A stretch of 64,000 nt of DNA from Bacteroides graminisolvens DSM 19988 = JCM 15093 (GCF_000428125.1 NZ_ATZI01000001.1:744001-808000); one strand, 5' to 3'. Shown: positions 8,751 to 18,700, numbered from the stretch's first letter. The notes: generated by a model not told the origin, from the sequence alone. Made by a program: numbers and translations.

Positions 8751-8778
8751 TGGTATCAATATTAAGAAAGATTTTTGA

Positions 8779-9552
8779 ATGGAAAATAAAAGACCCCTTA
8801 TTCTGGTTTCTAACGACGATGGCTTTACGGCAAAAGGTATTAGTGAGCTTATTAAGTTTCTTCGCCCCTTGGGTGAAATTGTGGTTGTAGCTCCCGATGC
8901 TCCCAGATCCGGTAGTGGTTGCGCGCTGACAGTGACCACTCCAATTCATTATCAACTGGTTCGGAAAGAGGTTGGCCTCACCGTTTATAAATGTTCGGGC
9001 ACACCTGCGGATTGCATCAAATTAGCCAGAAATGCAATTCTTGAGAGAAATCCTGATTTAGTGATTGGAGGAATTAATCACGGAGATAATTCAGCTACAA
9101 GCGTTCATTACTCGGGCACTATGGGAGTGGTAATAGAAGGTTGTCTCAATGGCATTCCGTCAATCGGCTTTTCTTTGTGTAACCATCAGGCGGATGCCGA
9201 TTTCTCTCCTGCCCACCGTTATGTTCAGCAAATTGTTTCGGCTGTGTTGAAAGACGGTTTGCCAGAGCTGGTTTGTTTGAATGTCAACTTCCCCGACATG
9301 CCATCTTATAAAGGAATCAAAGTGTGCGAGCAAGCCAAAGGATTTTGGCAGAAAGAGTGGGAAACATGTCCCAGAGAAAACGGGAAGAAATATTTTTGGC
9401 TTACAGGTGAATTTACCATTGTAGATTCCGACAATGTGAATAGCGATAATTGGGCCCTTAGAAACGGCTATGTGGCGGTTACGCCTACAACAGTTGATGT
9501 GACTGCATACCATTACATCAATCAGTTGAAGACAACGCTTGCTGCAGAATAA
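8779..9552 (+). CDS. surE: 5'-nucleotidase SurE
   Basis: Metal-dependent nucleoside 5'-monophosphate phosphatase in the cytoplasm. It is 257 residues. The N-terminal metal-binding motif LVSNDDGF is at residues 9-16, followed by [12 protein letters not shown], then [10 protein letters not shown] and [22 protein letters not shown], all SurE family signatures. The length matches the family. The ATG at 8779 is preceded by a -7 box. lpxB starts 26 bp after the stop, so the two genes are probably one transcript, an arrangement common in Bacteroidetes. Confidence 0.95.
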   Translation: MENKRPLILVSNDDGFTAKGISELIKFLRPLGEIVVVAPDAPRSGSGCALTVTTPIHYQLVRKEVGLTVYKCSGTPADCIKLARNAILERNPDLVIGGINHGDNSATSVHYSGTMGVVIEGCLNGIPSIGFSLCNHQADADFSPAHRYVQQIVSAVLKDGLPELVCLNVNFPDMPSYKGIKVCEQAKGFWQKEWETCPRENGKKYFWLTGEFTIVDSDNVNSDNWALRNGYVAVTPTTVDVTAYHYINQLKTTLAAE

Positions 9553-9578
9553 TCGTTCAATAAAACAAATTGCAGATT

Positions 9579-10718
9579 ATGAAATATTACGTAATAGCAG
9601 GAGAAGCATCCGGAGATCTGCACGCATCTCATTTAATGCGTGCACTGAAAGAACAAGATGTCCATGCAGAGTTTCGTTTTTGGGGAGGCGATTTAATGAA
9701 AGGTGAGGGAGGAGAGATCGTTAAACATTATAAAGAGCTCGCCTACATGGGTTTTGTTCCCGTTTTACTCCATTTGCCTACCATCTTGTCGAACATGAAA
9801 CTGTGCAAGAAAGACATCATGCAGTGGAGTCCTGATGTTCTTATTCTGGTTGATTATCCGGGGTTCAATCTGAATATAGCCAAGTATATCCATAAAAACT
9901 CAGACATACCTGTTTATTACTATATTTCTCCTAAAATATGGGCATGGAAAGAGTATCGGATTAAAAATATAAAGCGAGATGTGAACGAACTATTTTCAAT
10001 TCTTCCGTTTGAGGTAGAGTTCTTTCGCAAGCACAACTACCACATTCATTACGTTGGCAACCCTACCTTAGACGAGGTTACCTCTTTCAAATCTCATTAC
10101 AGCGAAACGCAGGAAGAATTCTGCAAGCGCAATAATCTCGAGAACAAACCCATAATCGCCCTTTTGGCCGGTAGTCGTAAGCAAGAAATAAAAGACAACC
10201 TGCCCGATATGATTTCTGCAGCTTCGGCCTTTGCCGATTATCAGTTAGTGCTGGCTGGAGCACCCGGTATCCATACCTCCCATTACGAGCAATTCATTGG
10301 TGGAACCCCCGTGAAACTTGTTTCCGGGCAAACCTATCCTTTGTTGTTTCATGCCAAAGCCGCTTTGGTCACCTCGGGCACTGCCACTTTGGAGACCGCT
10401 TTATTCGATACCCCGCAAGTGGTGTGTTATCACACCCCGTTGGCCAAGTTCATCGCATTTTTAAAGAAACATTTGCTCAAGGTACGCTTTATCTCTTTGG
10501 TCAATCTCATTGCAGATAAAGAAATTGTGCGTGAACTGGTAGCAGATACCATGACCGTTGACAATATGAAAGCCGAGTTGAAAGCCATTACCAGCAATGA
10601 AGCCTACAGGCAGAATATGCTAGCCGGTTATCAAGAGGTGAATGATCAGTTAGGTGGTGCCGGAGCACCCAATCATGCCGCCCGCATTATGATTGAGTTG
10701 CTTAGTCGGAAAGGATGA
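9579..10718 (+). CDS. lpxB: Lipid-A-disaccharide synthase
   Basis: GT19 glycosyltransferase joining UDP-2,3-diacylglucosamine and lipid X to form the lipid A disaccharide at the inner membrane. From ATG 9579 it is 379 residues. Family motifs: VIAGEASGDLHA at the N-terminus, FWGGDLM, MGFVPVLLHLP, LILVDYPGFNLNIAKY, YYISPKIWAWK, LLAGSRKQEI, and TSGTATLETALF in the donor site. The longest frame starts at TTG 9570; the ATG nine bases later is preferred. It follows surE and ends before a good terminator hairpin. Confidence 0.95.
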   Translation: MKYYVIAGEASGDLHASHLMRALKEQDVHAEFRFWGGDLMKGEGGEIVKHYKELAYMGFVPVLLHLPTILSNMKLCKKDIMQWSPDVLILVDYPGFNLNIAKYIHKNSDIPVYYYISPKIWAWKEYRIKNIKRDVNELFSILPFEVEFFRKHNYHIHYVGNPTLDEVTSFKSHYSETQEEFCKRNNLENKPIIALLAGSRKQEIKDNLPDMISAASAFADYQLVLAGAPGIHTSHYEQFIGGTPVKLVSGQTYPLLFHAKAALVTSGTATLETALFDTPQVVCYHTPLAKFIAFLKKHLLKVRFISLVNLIADKEIVRELVADTMTVDNMKAELKAITSNEAYRQNMLAGYQEVNDQLGGAGAPNHAARIMIELLSRKG

Positions 10719-10743
10719 ATAAACTTGTAGAATGAGAAAAAAT

Positions 10744-10779
10744 AAAGCCAGGCGAATTTGAATTCTAAACCTGGCTTTT
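10744..10779. terminator. Bidirectional terminator lpxB/cdsA
   Basis: Inverted repeat AAAGCCAGG (10744-10752) and CCTGGCTTT (10770-10778), preceded by A-rich and followed by T-rich sequence, between two convergent genes. Confidence 0.75.
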
Positions 10780-10786
10780 ATATTTT

Positions 10787-11629
10787 TTAGACTAACTCTA
10801 TCAGATAAAGATAGACTACCGCAGCAGGAATCGCCATCAGTGCACTATCAAACCGATCGAGCATACCTCCATGACCGGGCAAAATTTGGCCGGAATCTTT
10901 AACTCCCAGCTGTCTCTTTAACAAAGACTCTGTTAAATCCCCCCAGGTTGCAAATACAACAACGACCAGCGAAAGTCCTATCCACTCAACGGTATTCAAA
11001 AAAGTAAAGTACGATGCCATTGCAATAGAAGATCCTATTGCGATTGTTCCGCCACCCAAAGATCCTTCCCATGATTTCTTAGGAGAAATCCGTTCAAACA
11101 AGCGATGTTTACCAAATAAGCTTCCAACACAATAGGCTCCCGTGTCATTTAGCCAGATAAATATAAAAATAGACAGAGGCAATATTGGATTGTATTCTGC
11201 ACTATTTGTTAAGGAGTTAGTTTGAAACGCCAGAACATTAAGCATGGCAAAAGGCAAACCGATGTATAGCTGACTAAACATGGCGTAAGCCCAATTATTT
11301 AAAGGACTTTTTCTCTGCAAATAAAGTTCACTGATCATTAGATATATCAACAGAACTAAATAAGGAATGAAAACTTTGGCATCTGCCATGTCCATGCAAT
11401 AAATCATAATGGATAGGAATAGATACATTCCCCCAAGCATACAAATGTGTTTGTTTATGTGTATGTCGGTTCCCGATTGATTAAAGAGAGTGGCAAATTC
11501 CTTGATTGTCATCATGCTGATGATCGAAAAAAGAATACCGAATGATATTGGGCTGTATAAAATACAACCCAATAATATAATAACAAAGAATACTCCTGTT
11601 ATTGCTCTTTTGATAAAATTACTTTTCAA
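10787..11629 (-). CDS. cdsA: Phosphatidate cytidylyltransferase
   Basis: Converts phosphatidic acid and CTP to CDP-diacylglycerol in the inner membrane. It is 280 residues with about eight hydrophobic segments, for example FFVIILLGCILYSPISFGIL and LSIFIFIWLNDTGAYCVG. The CdsA signature is in the C-terminal part: SPKKSWEGSLGG, then DLTESLLKRQLGVKDSG and LPGHGGMLDRFDS with the essential acidic residues. It lies 11 bp after ftsH, probably as the last gene of rsfS-ftsH-cdsA. Confidence 0.94.
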   Translation of the reverse strand: MKSNFIKRAITGVFFVIILLGCILYSPISFGILFSIISMMTIKEFATLFNQSGTDIHINKHICMLGGMYLFLSIMIYCMDMADAKVFIPYLVLLIYLMISELYLQRKSPLNNWAYAMFSQLYIGLPFAMLNVLAFQTNSLTNSAEYNPILPLSIFIFIWLNDTGAYCVGSLFGKHRLFERISPKKSWEGSLGGGTIAIGSSIAMASYFTFLNTVEWIGLSLVVVVFATWGDLTESLLKRQLGVKDSGQILPGHGGMLDRFDSALMAIPAAVVYLYLIELV

Positions 11630-11640
11630 TGTCTAAAAAA

Positions 11641-13644
11641 TTAATTGCTCGCAACTTCTGCTTCCAATGGTTGGTCTGAAACCTCAGACTCGGACGATTG
11701 AACTTCAGGAACATCATTTGAATCAGTCTTCTTTTTAGATTCGGCAGCCATGATTTCTTCAGAACGTGAAGCCCATGGACGTTTACCGAATATCCGTTCT
11801 ACGTCTTCTGCAAATATAACTTCTTTTTCAATAAGCAAATCTGCTAACTGATTATGTTGCGAACTATACTCAGATAAAATTTGTTTGGCTCTGTCGTACT
11901 GTTCGTTTACCATTGTTTTCACCTCGTCGTCAATCACTTCTGCCGTGCGCTCACTATAAGGTCTGTTGAACGAATATTCATCATTATTATAATAGCACAA
12001 GTTGGGCAACTTTTCACTCATGCCCAAGTACGCAGTCATGCCATACGCTTGTTTGGTAACCCGTTCCAAATCATTCATTGCACCGGTTGAAATCTTACCC
12101 ACAAACAAATCTTCAGCAGCCCTTCCGCCCAATGTAGCACACATTTCGTCGAGCATTTGTTCCTTTGTAGTAATTTGTCTTTCTTCGGGCAGATACCATG
12201 CTGCACCTAACGCGCGTCCTCTGGGTACAATGGTTACTTTAATCAGAGGGTTGGCATGTTCCAACAGCCAAGACAAACTGGCGTGTCCGGCTTCATGCAG
12301 CGCAATTGTTCTACGCTCTTGCTCGGTCGTAATTTTTGTTTTCTTCTCTAATCCGCCGATAATTCTATCAACAGCATCCAGAAAATCTTGCTTATTGACA
12401 AATTTCTTGCCATGGCGTGCCGCAATAAGAGCCGCTTCGTTACATACATTGGCTATATCAGCGCCCGAAAAACCCGGAGTTTGACGCGCTAATAAATCAA
12501 CATCAACAGATTCGTCTATTTTAATAGGGCGCAAGTGTACCCCAAAAACCTCTTTTCTTTCATTTAAGTCAGGCAAGTCAACATGAATCTGACGATCAAA
12601 ACGTCCGGCTCTTAACAGCGCCTTGTCAAGTACATCCACCCGGTTAGTCGCAGCTAAAATGATAACGCCGCTATTGGAACCGAAACCATCCATTTCGGTG
12701 AGAAGCTGATTGAGTGTATTTTCTCTTTCGTCATTGCCTCCCATGCTTGGGTTTTTACCTCTGGCTCTACCTACAGCATCAATTTCGTCAATAAACACAA
12801 TACAAGGAGCTTTCTCTTTGGCCTGTTTGAAAAGATCTCTAACTCGTGAAGCACCTACGCCAACGAACATTTCAACGAAATCTGATCCTGCCAACGAGAA
12901 AAAAGGAACGTCAGCTTCCCCTGCAACAGCTTTAGCCAATAACGTTTTACCCGTACCCGGAGGGCCTACCAACAATGCGCCCTTAGGTATTTTTCCTCCT
13001 AAATCAGTATATTTTTGCGGTTCTCTCAGAAACTCCACAATTTCCTCTACTTCTTGTTTGGCTTCAGCAAGACCGGCCACATCTTTAAACGTCACCTTAA
13101 TAGATCCGCCTTTTTCAAAAAGTTGTGCTTTTGATTTTCCAACGCTAAACACATTACCGGCAGATCCGCCGCCACCACTCATTCTTCTCATAAAGAACAT
13201 CCACAAACCTATCAGGAATACGATAGGGAGTACGTTCCAAAGAATAACACTGAAGTAATCCTTTTTCTTCTCGTAACTAACGGCACCGTCGAAATGCGCT
13301 TCATCCCTTTCTTTTTGCAGAAACTCGCCCAAGCTTTCTCTGGATGGAGCTTCCGTTGTAATCATGGGGTTCTTACCAACGCGATTGGAATCCTGTTTGA
13401 ATACATCTTTCACAAAATAAGGCTTGATATAAGCTTCTACGGAATTGTCATCATAGCCAATTACCTTACTGACATAGCCGCTTTTCACGTATTGCTGAAA
13501 CTGATCATACGAAGTTTCTTTGTTGACTGAGCCGCTTTCATTGGTAAAGTACAGTCCCAAAAGCATCAATGCAATAATCATATACATCCAGCTCATGTTA
13601 AAGCGGGGCATATTTACTTTATTAGGTTTCTTTTTGTTCTCCAT
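11641..13644 (-). CDS. ftsH: ATP-dependent zinc metalloprotease FtsH
   Basis: Membrane-bound AAA+ protease for quality control and regulated turnover of membrane and soluble proteins. It is 667 residues. Two membrane segments flank a periplasmic part: about 16-33 ([15 protein letters not shown]) and about 132-150 ([18 protein letters not shown]). The AAA module has Walker A GPPGTGKT, Walker [11 protein letters not shown], and the second region of homology [21 protein letters not shown] minus its final residue. The zinc site HEAGH is intact ([10 protein letters not shown]). The C-terminal tail is acidic and serine-rich. It is nine bases downstream of rsfS. Confidence 0.96.
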   Translation of the reverse strand: MENKKKPNKVNMPRFNMSWMYMIIALMLLGLYFTNESGSVNKETSYDQFQQYVKSGYVSKVIGYDDNSVEAYIKPYFVKDVFKQDSNRVGKNPMITTEAPSRESLGEFLQKERDEAHFDGAVSYEKKKDYFSVILWNVLPIVFLIGLWMFFMRRMSGGGGSAGNVFSVGKSKAQLFEKGGSIKVTFKDVAGLAEAKQEVEEIVEFLREPQKYTDLGGKIPKGALLVGPPGTGKTLLAKAVAGEADVPFFSLAGSDFVEMFVGVGASRVRDLFKQAKEKAPCIVFIDEIDAVGRARGKNPSMGGNDERENTLNQLLTEMDGFGSNSGVIILAATNRVDVLDKALLRAGRFDRQIHVDLPDLNERKEVFGVHLRPIKIDESVDVDLLARQTPGFSGADIANVCNEAALIAARHGKKFVNKQDFLDAVDRIIGGLEKKTKITTEQERRTIALHEAGHASLSWLLEHANPLIKVTIVPRGRALGAAWYLPEERQITTKEQMLDEMCATLGGRAAEDLFVGKISTGAMNDLERVTKQAYGMTAYLGMSEKLPNLCYYNNDEYSFNRPYSERTAEVIDDEVKTMVNEQYDRAKQILSEYSSQHNQLADLLIEKEVIFAEDVERIFGKRPWASRSEEIMAAESKKKTDSNDVPEVQSSESEVSDQPLEAEVASN

Positions 13645-13652
13645 ATTGTTAA

Positions 13653-14012
13653 TTAGTCAATATCTGGGATGTTAATAAGTTGAGCGTCAGCCCACAAGTG
13701 CTCCAAGTTGTAGAAATTTCTGGCTTCCGGTAAGAAAACATGAACCAACACATCAGCGTAATCCATCGCTACCCACTCTGCGTTATTCAATCCGTCAACA
13801 GCAGAAGGCTTAACATTCGCTCCTTTACGGGCAAACTCTTTGACCGAGTCAACAATTGCACCAACCTGACTAGGGGAGTTTCCCTGGCAAATAACAAAAT
13901 AGTTGCATATAGTATCTCTGATTCCCGTTAAATCAGCAATAACAATATTCTTACCTTTTTTTTCTTGAATTCCCTCTTTAATTTTTTCTAATAATAATTT
14001 GGTTTCGTTCAT
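13653..14012 (-). CDS. rsfS: Ribosome silencing factor RsfS
   Basis: Binds ribosomal protein L14 on the 50S subunit and blocks subunit joining under starvation. It is 119 residues, the normal length. Motifs: VIADLTGIRDTICNYFVICQGNS, AIVDSVKEFARKGANVKPSAVDG and ADVLVHVFLPEARNFYNLEHLW. It is first in the minus-strand cluster with ftsH and cdsA. A possible -7 box TATATTTG on the minus strand is at 14104-14111. Confidence 0.94.
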   Translation of the reverse strand: MNETKLLLEKIKEGIQEKKGKNIVIADLTGIRDTICNYFVICQGNSPSQVGAIVDSVKEFARKGANVKPSAVDGLNNAEWVAMDYADVLVHVFLPEARNFYNLEHLWADAQLINIPDID

Positions 14013-14103
14013 TTATCAATGAATTTAATATTTTGTTTCTATTTTGTAACTATAACAAGAAATACACAATCTTTGTTTTGCATCGAAATCTCGATATATT
14101 TTA

Positions 14104-14111
14104 CAAATATA
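14104..14111 (-). promoter_or_regulatory. Possible -7 promoter element of rsfS-ftsH-cdsA
   Basis: The reverse strand reads TATATTTG, about 92 bp upstream of rsfS. The match to TAnnTTTG is exact, but no -33 element is clear. Confidence 0.4.
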
Positions 14112-14238
14112 CACCGAATTATAATATGAATGAAGATAGGCTGCTATTTCTCCTCTTTTTTTTGTGTTTTTTTAGGGATAATGAGGGCTATAACCTATTT
14201 TTTTTCTTATCGAAAAGAAGAAAAAAAAGCTAAATAGC

Positions 14239-14267
14239 TTTGAATATACAAATATTTTCTATCTTTG
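14239..14267 (+). promoter_or_regulatory. Promoter of tRNA-Gln (-33 TTTG, -7 TATCTTTG)
   Basis: TTTG at 14239-14242 and TATCTTTG at 14260-14267 with 17 bp between, close to the Bacteroidetes housekeeping promoter. It lies 13 bp before the tRNA. This is the most complete promoter in the window. Confidence 0.75.
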
Positions 14268-14280
14268 CACCCGAAATGAT

Positions 14281-14351
14281 TGGGCTATGGTGTAATGGTA
14301 ACACTTCAGATTCTGGTCCTGACTTTCCAGGTTCGAATCCTGGTAGCCCAA
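14281..14351 (+). tRNA. tRNA-Gln (anticodon CUG)
   Basis: It folds as a cloverleaf. Acceptor TGGGCTA pairs with TAGCCCA, D stem GTGT pairs with ACAC, and the anticodon stem TCAGA/CCTGA encloses loop TTCTGGT with anticodon CTG at 14313-14315. The T arm CAGG TTCGAAT CCTG is standard. The last anticodon-stem pair (31-39) is an A-C mismatch. The discriminator is A and CCA is not encoded. The gene has its own promoter and is followed by a hairpin terminator. Confidence 0.95.
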
Positions 14352-14353
14352 CT

Positions 14354-14394
14354 AAAAAAAGCAAAGACGTATTTTAACGTTCTTTGCTTTTTTA
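14354..14394 (+). terminator. Terminator of tRNA-Gln
   Basis: A-rich arm with GCAAAGA, a short loop, then TCTTTGC followed by seven T. It starts directly after the tRNA. Confidence 0.75.
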
Positions 14395-14434
14395 TTTGAT
14401 ATAAACAAGAGTAAAGATTGTAATTCCATAAAAA

Positions 14435-14474
14435 AAAGGATGACTAGCCTAATGCCTGTCATCCTTTCTTTTTT
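14435..14474. terminator. Terminator of the DUF349 gene (bidirectional)
   Basis: Perfect inverted repeat AAAGGATGAC (14435-14444) and GTCATCCTTT (14458-14467), with A-rich and T-rich flanks, just after the minus-strand stop at 14481. Confidence 0.75.
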
Positions 14475-14480
14475 TATATT

Positions 14481-16340
14481 TTATTCTTCATGTTGAAGTG
14501 ATTCGTCAATCATTTTAATTTTCTGTAATACCACTTCTAAATCCGTTTTCAACTTATCAACTTTACGGTTAATTTCGGTGAGTAAGCTATTTCCCTTTTG
14601 AGAAGATGAGCTTAAAAAACCCAAGTTGTTTTCGTAGGTCAATAGTTCATTTTTCATGTTTTCGTATTGACGAGAAAGTTTCTCTCTTTCTCTATACAAA
14701 GACTGATTACCTCCTTGCATTGAGTTGATAGCAAATTTGAAGTTATTCAGTTTCTTATTAGACGCATTTGTATTCAGGTTGTCAAAGATACCATCTACAG
14801 CAGTATGATATTGCTTGTATATTTTATCTTTCTCTTTGAAAGGAACATGTCCTATAGAGTTCCATTCCTGCATCAAATCACGCAATTTCTTTTCTGCGTC
14901 TTCAGTATTCTCAGTGCCCTTTAATTCTGCCAATTGATTGATAATTGCTCTTTTCTTCTCCAAGTTTTCAACTTCTTCCGAGCGTTGAGAAGAAGTGGCT
15001 TTCATCTTCTGCTCAAAAAAATAATCACATGCAGAAATGAAACGATTCCAAATCATATCAGAATGTTTTTTGGATACGGGTCCTATAGCCTTCCACTCTT
15101 TTTGCAATTTAGCTAAAGCGTCAGCCGTTTCTTTCCAATCGGTGCTATCTTTCAAAGCTTCGGCTTTTTCGCATAAAACCTTTTTCTTTTCAAGATTTTG
15201 CACCATATTATCTTTCAGTTGCTTGTAAAACTCGCTCTTCTTTTTAAAGAAGTCATCACAAGATTTTCTGAATCTCTCAAATATTTTGACGTTCATCTTT
15301 TGAGGAGCAAAACCAATGGTTTTCCATTTATTTTGAAGTGCAATAACCTCCTGCGTCTTGTTCTCCCATCCGGCAAACGTTGTCAGTTCGTTATATTCAA
15401 TGGCCTCAACAATTTCGCAAATCACTGTTTTCTGGTCAAGGTTGTGTTGTTCAACCTCCTTTAATTCCTCAAAGTGTTGCTGATGATTTCTATTAACTAC
15501 GGTAGACGCAGCTTTGAACCGAGCCCATATTTCATCACGAAGTTCTCTCGAAACAGGTCCTGTATCCCTGAATTCCTGATGTAATTTTTGCAGCTGATGG
15601 AACGCTGAAACAACATCCGATTCTTCTGTTAGCCTTTCAGCAGCTTCGCACAAACGAGTTTTTATTTCCAGATTCTTCTTAAAATCATAATCGCGAAACT
15701 CATTGTTTAGCTTCAGAATATCATAAAACTTTTCAACATACAGTTGATACGTTTTCCATATTTCATTGGCTTTAGCTTGCGGAACCTGTTTTATTTCGTT
15801 CCATTCCTGCTGAAGTTTCTTGAAATCGTTATATGATTTGTTAGCATTATCGGGTGATTCGGTCAACTCTTTCAGCTTGTCTAATATACCAAGCTTAAGT
15901 GTCAGATTATGCTCTTTTTGTTTTTCTACCTCAGCGAGTAAAGAGTTCCTTTTTTCTTTGATAACAGACATGACATTCTTGAACTCATTTTCAAGTTCAT
16001 CGTTTTGTGGCACAAAGTCTTCTTCCTTGCCACCATTATCAACAAACTCTTTTTTGAGTGCTTCTAACTCTATATTATGTAATTTATAGAATGATTGTTT
16101 GAGCGTGTCAAGTTCAAGTTTACTTGCATTTTCAGGATCTTTTGCTAAATCATTCAGACGTTTAAGCACGCTTTCTTTGGTTGGTTTCTCAACCGGTTCA
16201 CTTTGCTTTTCCAATGTAGTATCAGTCGTTGCATCTTCAGCAGTTTTATCAGATACCTCGGTTACATCTTTTATTTCCTCGGGATCGCCTTGATTTAAAG
16301 GCAGATTAGTGTCATGAGAGTCCATCATTGTATATTTCAT
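14481..16340 (-). CDS. DUF349 repeat protein
   Basis: A 619-residue soluble protein of unknown biochemical role. After an acidic N-terminus (about 1-60), several repeats of about 70-75 residues recur. Each ends in a W-[KN]-x-I-G-x-[AV]-P or W-x-x-I-x-x-V-P motif followed by an aromatic-rich helix, as in QEWNEIKQVPQAKANEIW, NKWKTIGFAPQKMNVKIF, KEWKAIGPVSKKHSDMIW and QEWNSIGHVPFKEKDKIY. This is the DUF349 pattern. The C-terminus is a long coiled coil (REREKLSRQYENMKNELLT). It has no signal peptide and stands alone between mgtE and the tRNA. Function should not be guessed further. Confidence 0.85.
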   Translation of the reverse strand: MKYTMMDSHDTNLPLNQGDPEEIKDVTEVSDKTAEDATTDTTLEKQSEPVEKPTKESVLKRLNDLAKDPENASKLELDTLKQSFYKLHNIELEALKKEFVDNGGKEEDFVPQNDELENEFKNVMSVIKEKRNSLLAEVEKQKEHNLTLKLGILDKLKELTESPDNANKSYNDFKKLQQEWNEIKQVPQAKANEIWKTYQLYVEKFYDILKLNNEFRDYDFKKNLEIKTRLCEAAERLTEESDVVSAFHQLQKLHQEFRDTGPVSRELRDEIWARFKAASTVVNRNHQQHFEELKEVEQHNLDQKTVICEIVEAIEYNELTTFAGWENKTQEVIALQNKWKTIGFAPQKMNVKIFERFRKSCDDFFKKKSEFYKQLKDNMVQNLEKKKVLCEKAEALKDSTDWKETADALAKLQKEWKAIGPVSKKHSDMIWNRFISACDYFFEQKMKATSSQRSEEVENLEKKRAIINQLAELKGTENTEDAEKKLRDLMQEWNSIGHVPFKEKDKIYKQYHTAVDGIFDNLNTNASNKKLNNFKFAINSMQGGNQSLYREREKLSRQYENMKNELLTYENNLGFLSSSSQKGNSLLTEINRKVDKLKTDLEVVLQKIKMIDESLQHEE

Positions 16341-16443
16341 TTAGGAACAGGATTTTACCCTATGGTTACATTACGACACAAATTAATGAAATAAAACAAT
16401 CACTTCATACTTTTTTGAGATATTTTTTTGTTGCAGCCCGATT

Positions 16444-17784
16444 TTATGATAAAAGAACAGTGATTCCCATGTACAACATCATGCCAATGATGTCATTGGT
16501 TATGGAGATGAAAGGCCCGGTTGCAATAGCCGGATCTATTTTGAGTTTCTCCAACGTCATGGGTACAAACGTACCGAAGATTGATGCAAACATAACCACT
16601 GCAAACAAACTGATAGAAACCGAATAGGTCACCGTGGCAGTTGCTCCGAAGCGAATGAAGTTATACAAATAAACCAACAATGAAATGATGGTGGCATTGA
16701 TAGAGGCAACTACTGTTTCTTTTAATATTTGTTTAAATGTATCTTTGGTATCGAGCGAACTGTTGGCCAATCCTTGTACAACCAATGCTGACGATTGAGT
16801 TCCCACATTTCCCCCCGTACCTCCAATTAGAGGAATGTATAATGCCATCTCCGGGTGAGCAGCAAAGGTAGTACCAAAGTTTCCAAGTATCATGGAATTC
16901 CCAATACCACCCAACATGCCGATAAGTAGCCACGGAAGTCGCGCGGTTGTTTGCCGCAACACATTATCGTCCGTTTCCACATCCTGAGAAAGTCCGGAAG
17001 CCAACTGATAATCACGTTCTGACTGTTCACGTACCTCGTCCATAACGTCGTCAACAGTAATTTGTCCCACCAATCGCCCTATGCTATCGACAACAGGAAC
17101 AGCCACCAAGTCATACTTTTCAATCGTCTGAACCACATCGTCTATCGCCGTGTCAACCCTTACAGAGATAGGGTCTTTTTTCATAACGTGTTTCACTTTG
17201 GAGACAGAAGGCGATGTTATCATCTTCTTCAGTGGAAATACCCCCCTGAGACGTTCATCGTCATCAATGACATACACGTAATATATTTCATCCAAGTCTT
17301 CAGCCTGTTGCCTCATCTCTTTGAGACATTCGGGCATACTCCAGTTTTCGTTAACGGTAACCATTTCGGTACCCATCAATCCACCGGCCGTATCCTTGTC
17401 ATATTTAAGCAGATCGACAATATCACCCGCCTGCTCAATATCTTCAATGTGCGACAGAATTTCTTCCTGTTTATCTTCATCCAGATCACGCATGATGTCG
17501 ACAGCATCATCCGTATCCATGTAATCAACAAACCTTTTGGCAATGGTTTCAGAAGGCAGAATTTCAAGAAACTCCTTACGAGCCTCCTCGTCCATTTCAA
17601 TTAATACATCGGCAGCCGTTTCGTTATCGAGCAACCGATAAATAAAACGCGCATTGTCAAGGCTCAGTTCGTTGCATAACTCGGCAATGTCGGCCGGATG
17701 AAGACCGAGTAACGATTCCCTTACCTGATCAGCCTCTTTCTGTTCAATAAGAGATTTTACTTTATCAATGTATTCCTCGTTCAC
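16444..17784 (-). CDS. mgtE: Magnesium transporter MgtE
   Basis: Magnesium channel of the inner membrane, gated by intracellular magnesium. It is 446 residues. The MgtE_N superhelical domain (about 20-125) shows LHPADIAELCNELSLDNARFIYRLL. Two CBS domains follow (about 130-250), including YVYVIDDDERLRGVFPLK and VVDSIGRLVGQITVDDVMD. The C-terminal half has five membrane segments beginning RLPWLLIGMLGG, with the pore-family signature PLIGGTGGNVGTQSSALVV. It starts 42 bp after ksgA, so it is likely in one transcript. Confidence 0.95.
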   Translation of the reverse strand: MNEEYIDKVKSLIEQKEADQVRESLLGLHPADIAELCNELSLDNARFIYRLLDNETAADVLIEMDEEARKEFLEILPSETIAKRFVDYMDTDDAVDIMRDLDEDKQEEILSHIEDIEQAGDIVDLLKYDKDTAGGLMGTEMVTVNENWSMPECLKEMRQQAEDLDEIYYVYVIDDDERLRGVFPLKKMITSPSVSKVKHVMKKDPISVRVDTAIDDVVQTIEKYDLVAVPVVDSIGRLVGQITVDDVMDEVREQSERDYQLASGLSQDVETDDNVLRQTTARLPWLLIGMLGGIGNSMILGNFGTTFAAHPEMALYIPLIGGTGGNVGTQSSALVVQGLANSSLDTKDTFKQILKETVVASINATIISLLVYLYNFIRFGATATVTYSVSISLFAVVMFASIFGTFVPMTLEKLKIDPAIATGPFISITNDIIGMMLYMGITVLLS

Positions 17785-17826
17785 GCTTGCTTGAATTACT
17801 ACTTTTGATAAACAAGTTTTCTTTGC

Positions 17827-18630
17827 TTAATGTTGTTGGCTGTTCATTAAAACCAACTCATTTTCAACCATATTGGTTAATTCAACAAACTGTTGTACGG
17901 AAAGTTGTTCTGGACGTTTGTTGAATATTTCATCTTGCAAAATCGAGCTTTCCTTCCCTAGAATGGGTTTTATGGAGTTACGTAACGTTTTGCGTCGTTG
18001 GTTGAAAGTCGTTTTAACCACTTGTTTGAAAAGTTTTTCATTGCATCCCAAATCGCGGGTTTGGTTTCTGGTCATTCTGACAACAGCACTTTTCACTTTG
18101 GGAGGCGGATTAAAGACATGTTCGCTCACGGTGAACAGATACTCCACCTCGTACCAAGCCTGTATCAGAACGCTTAATATACCATAAGTCTTACTTCCCG
18201 GTCCGGCAGCAATTCGTTCGGCCACCTCTTTTTGAATCATACCGGTACAACAAGGAATCAACTCCTTGTTATCTAGCATTTTAAAGAAAATCTGGCTGGA
18301 TATATTATAAGGATAATTGCCCGTCAGGACAAACGGATTCCCATCAAAAGTTCTGTTGAGGTTCATTTTCAGAAAATCATCTTCAATGATGTGATCTTCC
18401 AAACTGGGGAATGCTTCGCGCAGGTATGCTACCGATTCATAATCAACCTCCACAACTTTTACAGTTCGTTCTTTCTTTACCAGAAACTGGGTCAACACTC
18501 CCATTCCCGGTCCTACTTCAAGAATAGGAAGTTCCGGTTGTGAATCAACTGTGTCGGCAATGTCTTGCGCTACTTTTAAATCTTTCAAAAAATGTTGTCC
18601 TAAGAACTTTTTGGGTTTGACTAATCTCAT
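17827..18630 (-). CDS. ksgA: 16S rRNA dimethyladenosine transferase KsgA
   Basis: SAM-dependent enzyme that dimethylates two adjacent adenosines in helix 45 of 16S rRNA during small-subunit assembly. It is 267 residues. Motifs: KKFLGQHFLKD at the N-terminus, ILEVGPGMGVLT (SAM site), and the catalytic LTGNYPYNISSQIF (NYPY, the NLPY-type motif). The C-terminal domain has FNPPPKVKSAVVRM and FNQRRKTLRNSIK. A -7 box lies about 63 bp upstream. mgtE follows. Confidence 0.96.
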   Translation of the reverse strand: MRLVKPKKFLGQHFLKDLKVAQDIADTVDSQPELPILEVGPGMGVLTQFLVKKERTVKVVEVDYESVAYLREAFPSLEDHIIEDDFLKMNLNRTFDGNPFVLTGNYPYNISSQIFFKMLDNKELIPCCTGMIQKEVAERIAAGPGSKTYGILSVLIQAWYEVEYLFTVSEHVFNPPPKVKSAVVRMTRNQTRDLGCNEKLFKQVVKTTFNQRRKTLRNSIKPILGKESSILQDEIFNKRPEQLSVQQFVELTNMVENELVLMNSQQH

Positions 18631-18677
18631 TCCTTCACATTTTAATGTTTATTCATACCGGGTTTGCAGATAAGTAC

Positions 18678-18685
18678 TATCTTTG
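18678..18685 (+). promoter_or_regulatory. -7 promoter element of the flippase-like gene and pepD
   Basis: TATCTTTG followed by C, 46 bp before the ATG at 18732. A TTTG at 18663-18666 is too close to serve as a normal -33. It lies 7 bp from the opposing ksgA box. Confidence 0.55.
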
Positions 18686-18692
18686 CAGCCGA

Positions 18693-18700
18693 CAAAGGTA
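18693..18700 (-). promoter_or_regulatory. -7 promoter element of ksgA-mgtE
   Basis: The reverse strand reads TACCTTTG, matching TAnnTTTG, about 63 bp upstream of ksgA. Confidence 0.5.

Larger units (their letters stand above)
8424..8778. other. Divergent intergenic region parA/surE
   Basis: A 355-bp AT-rich spacer without a convincing gene. It holds the parA -7 box (8571-8578, minus) and the surE -7 box (8743-8750, plus), poly-T and poly-A stretches, and a weak ACCC...GGGT inverted repeat near 8649-8672. A shadow frame overlaps its right end, but no conserved product is recognisable. Confidence 0.5.
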
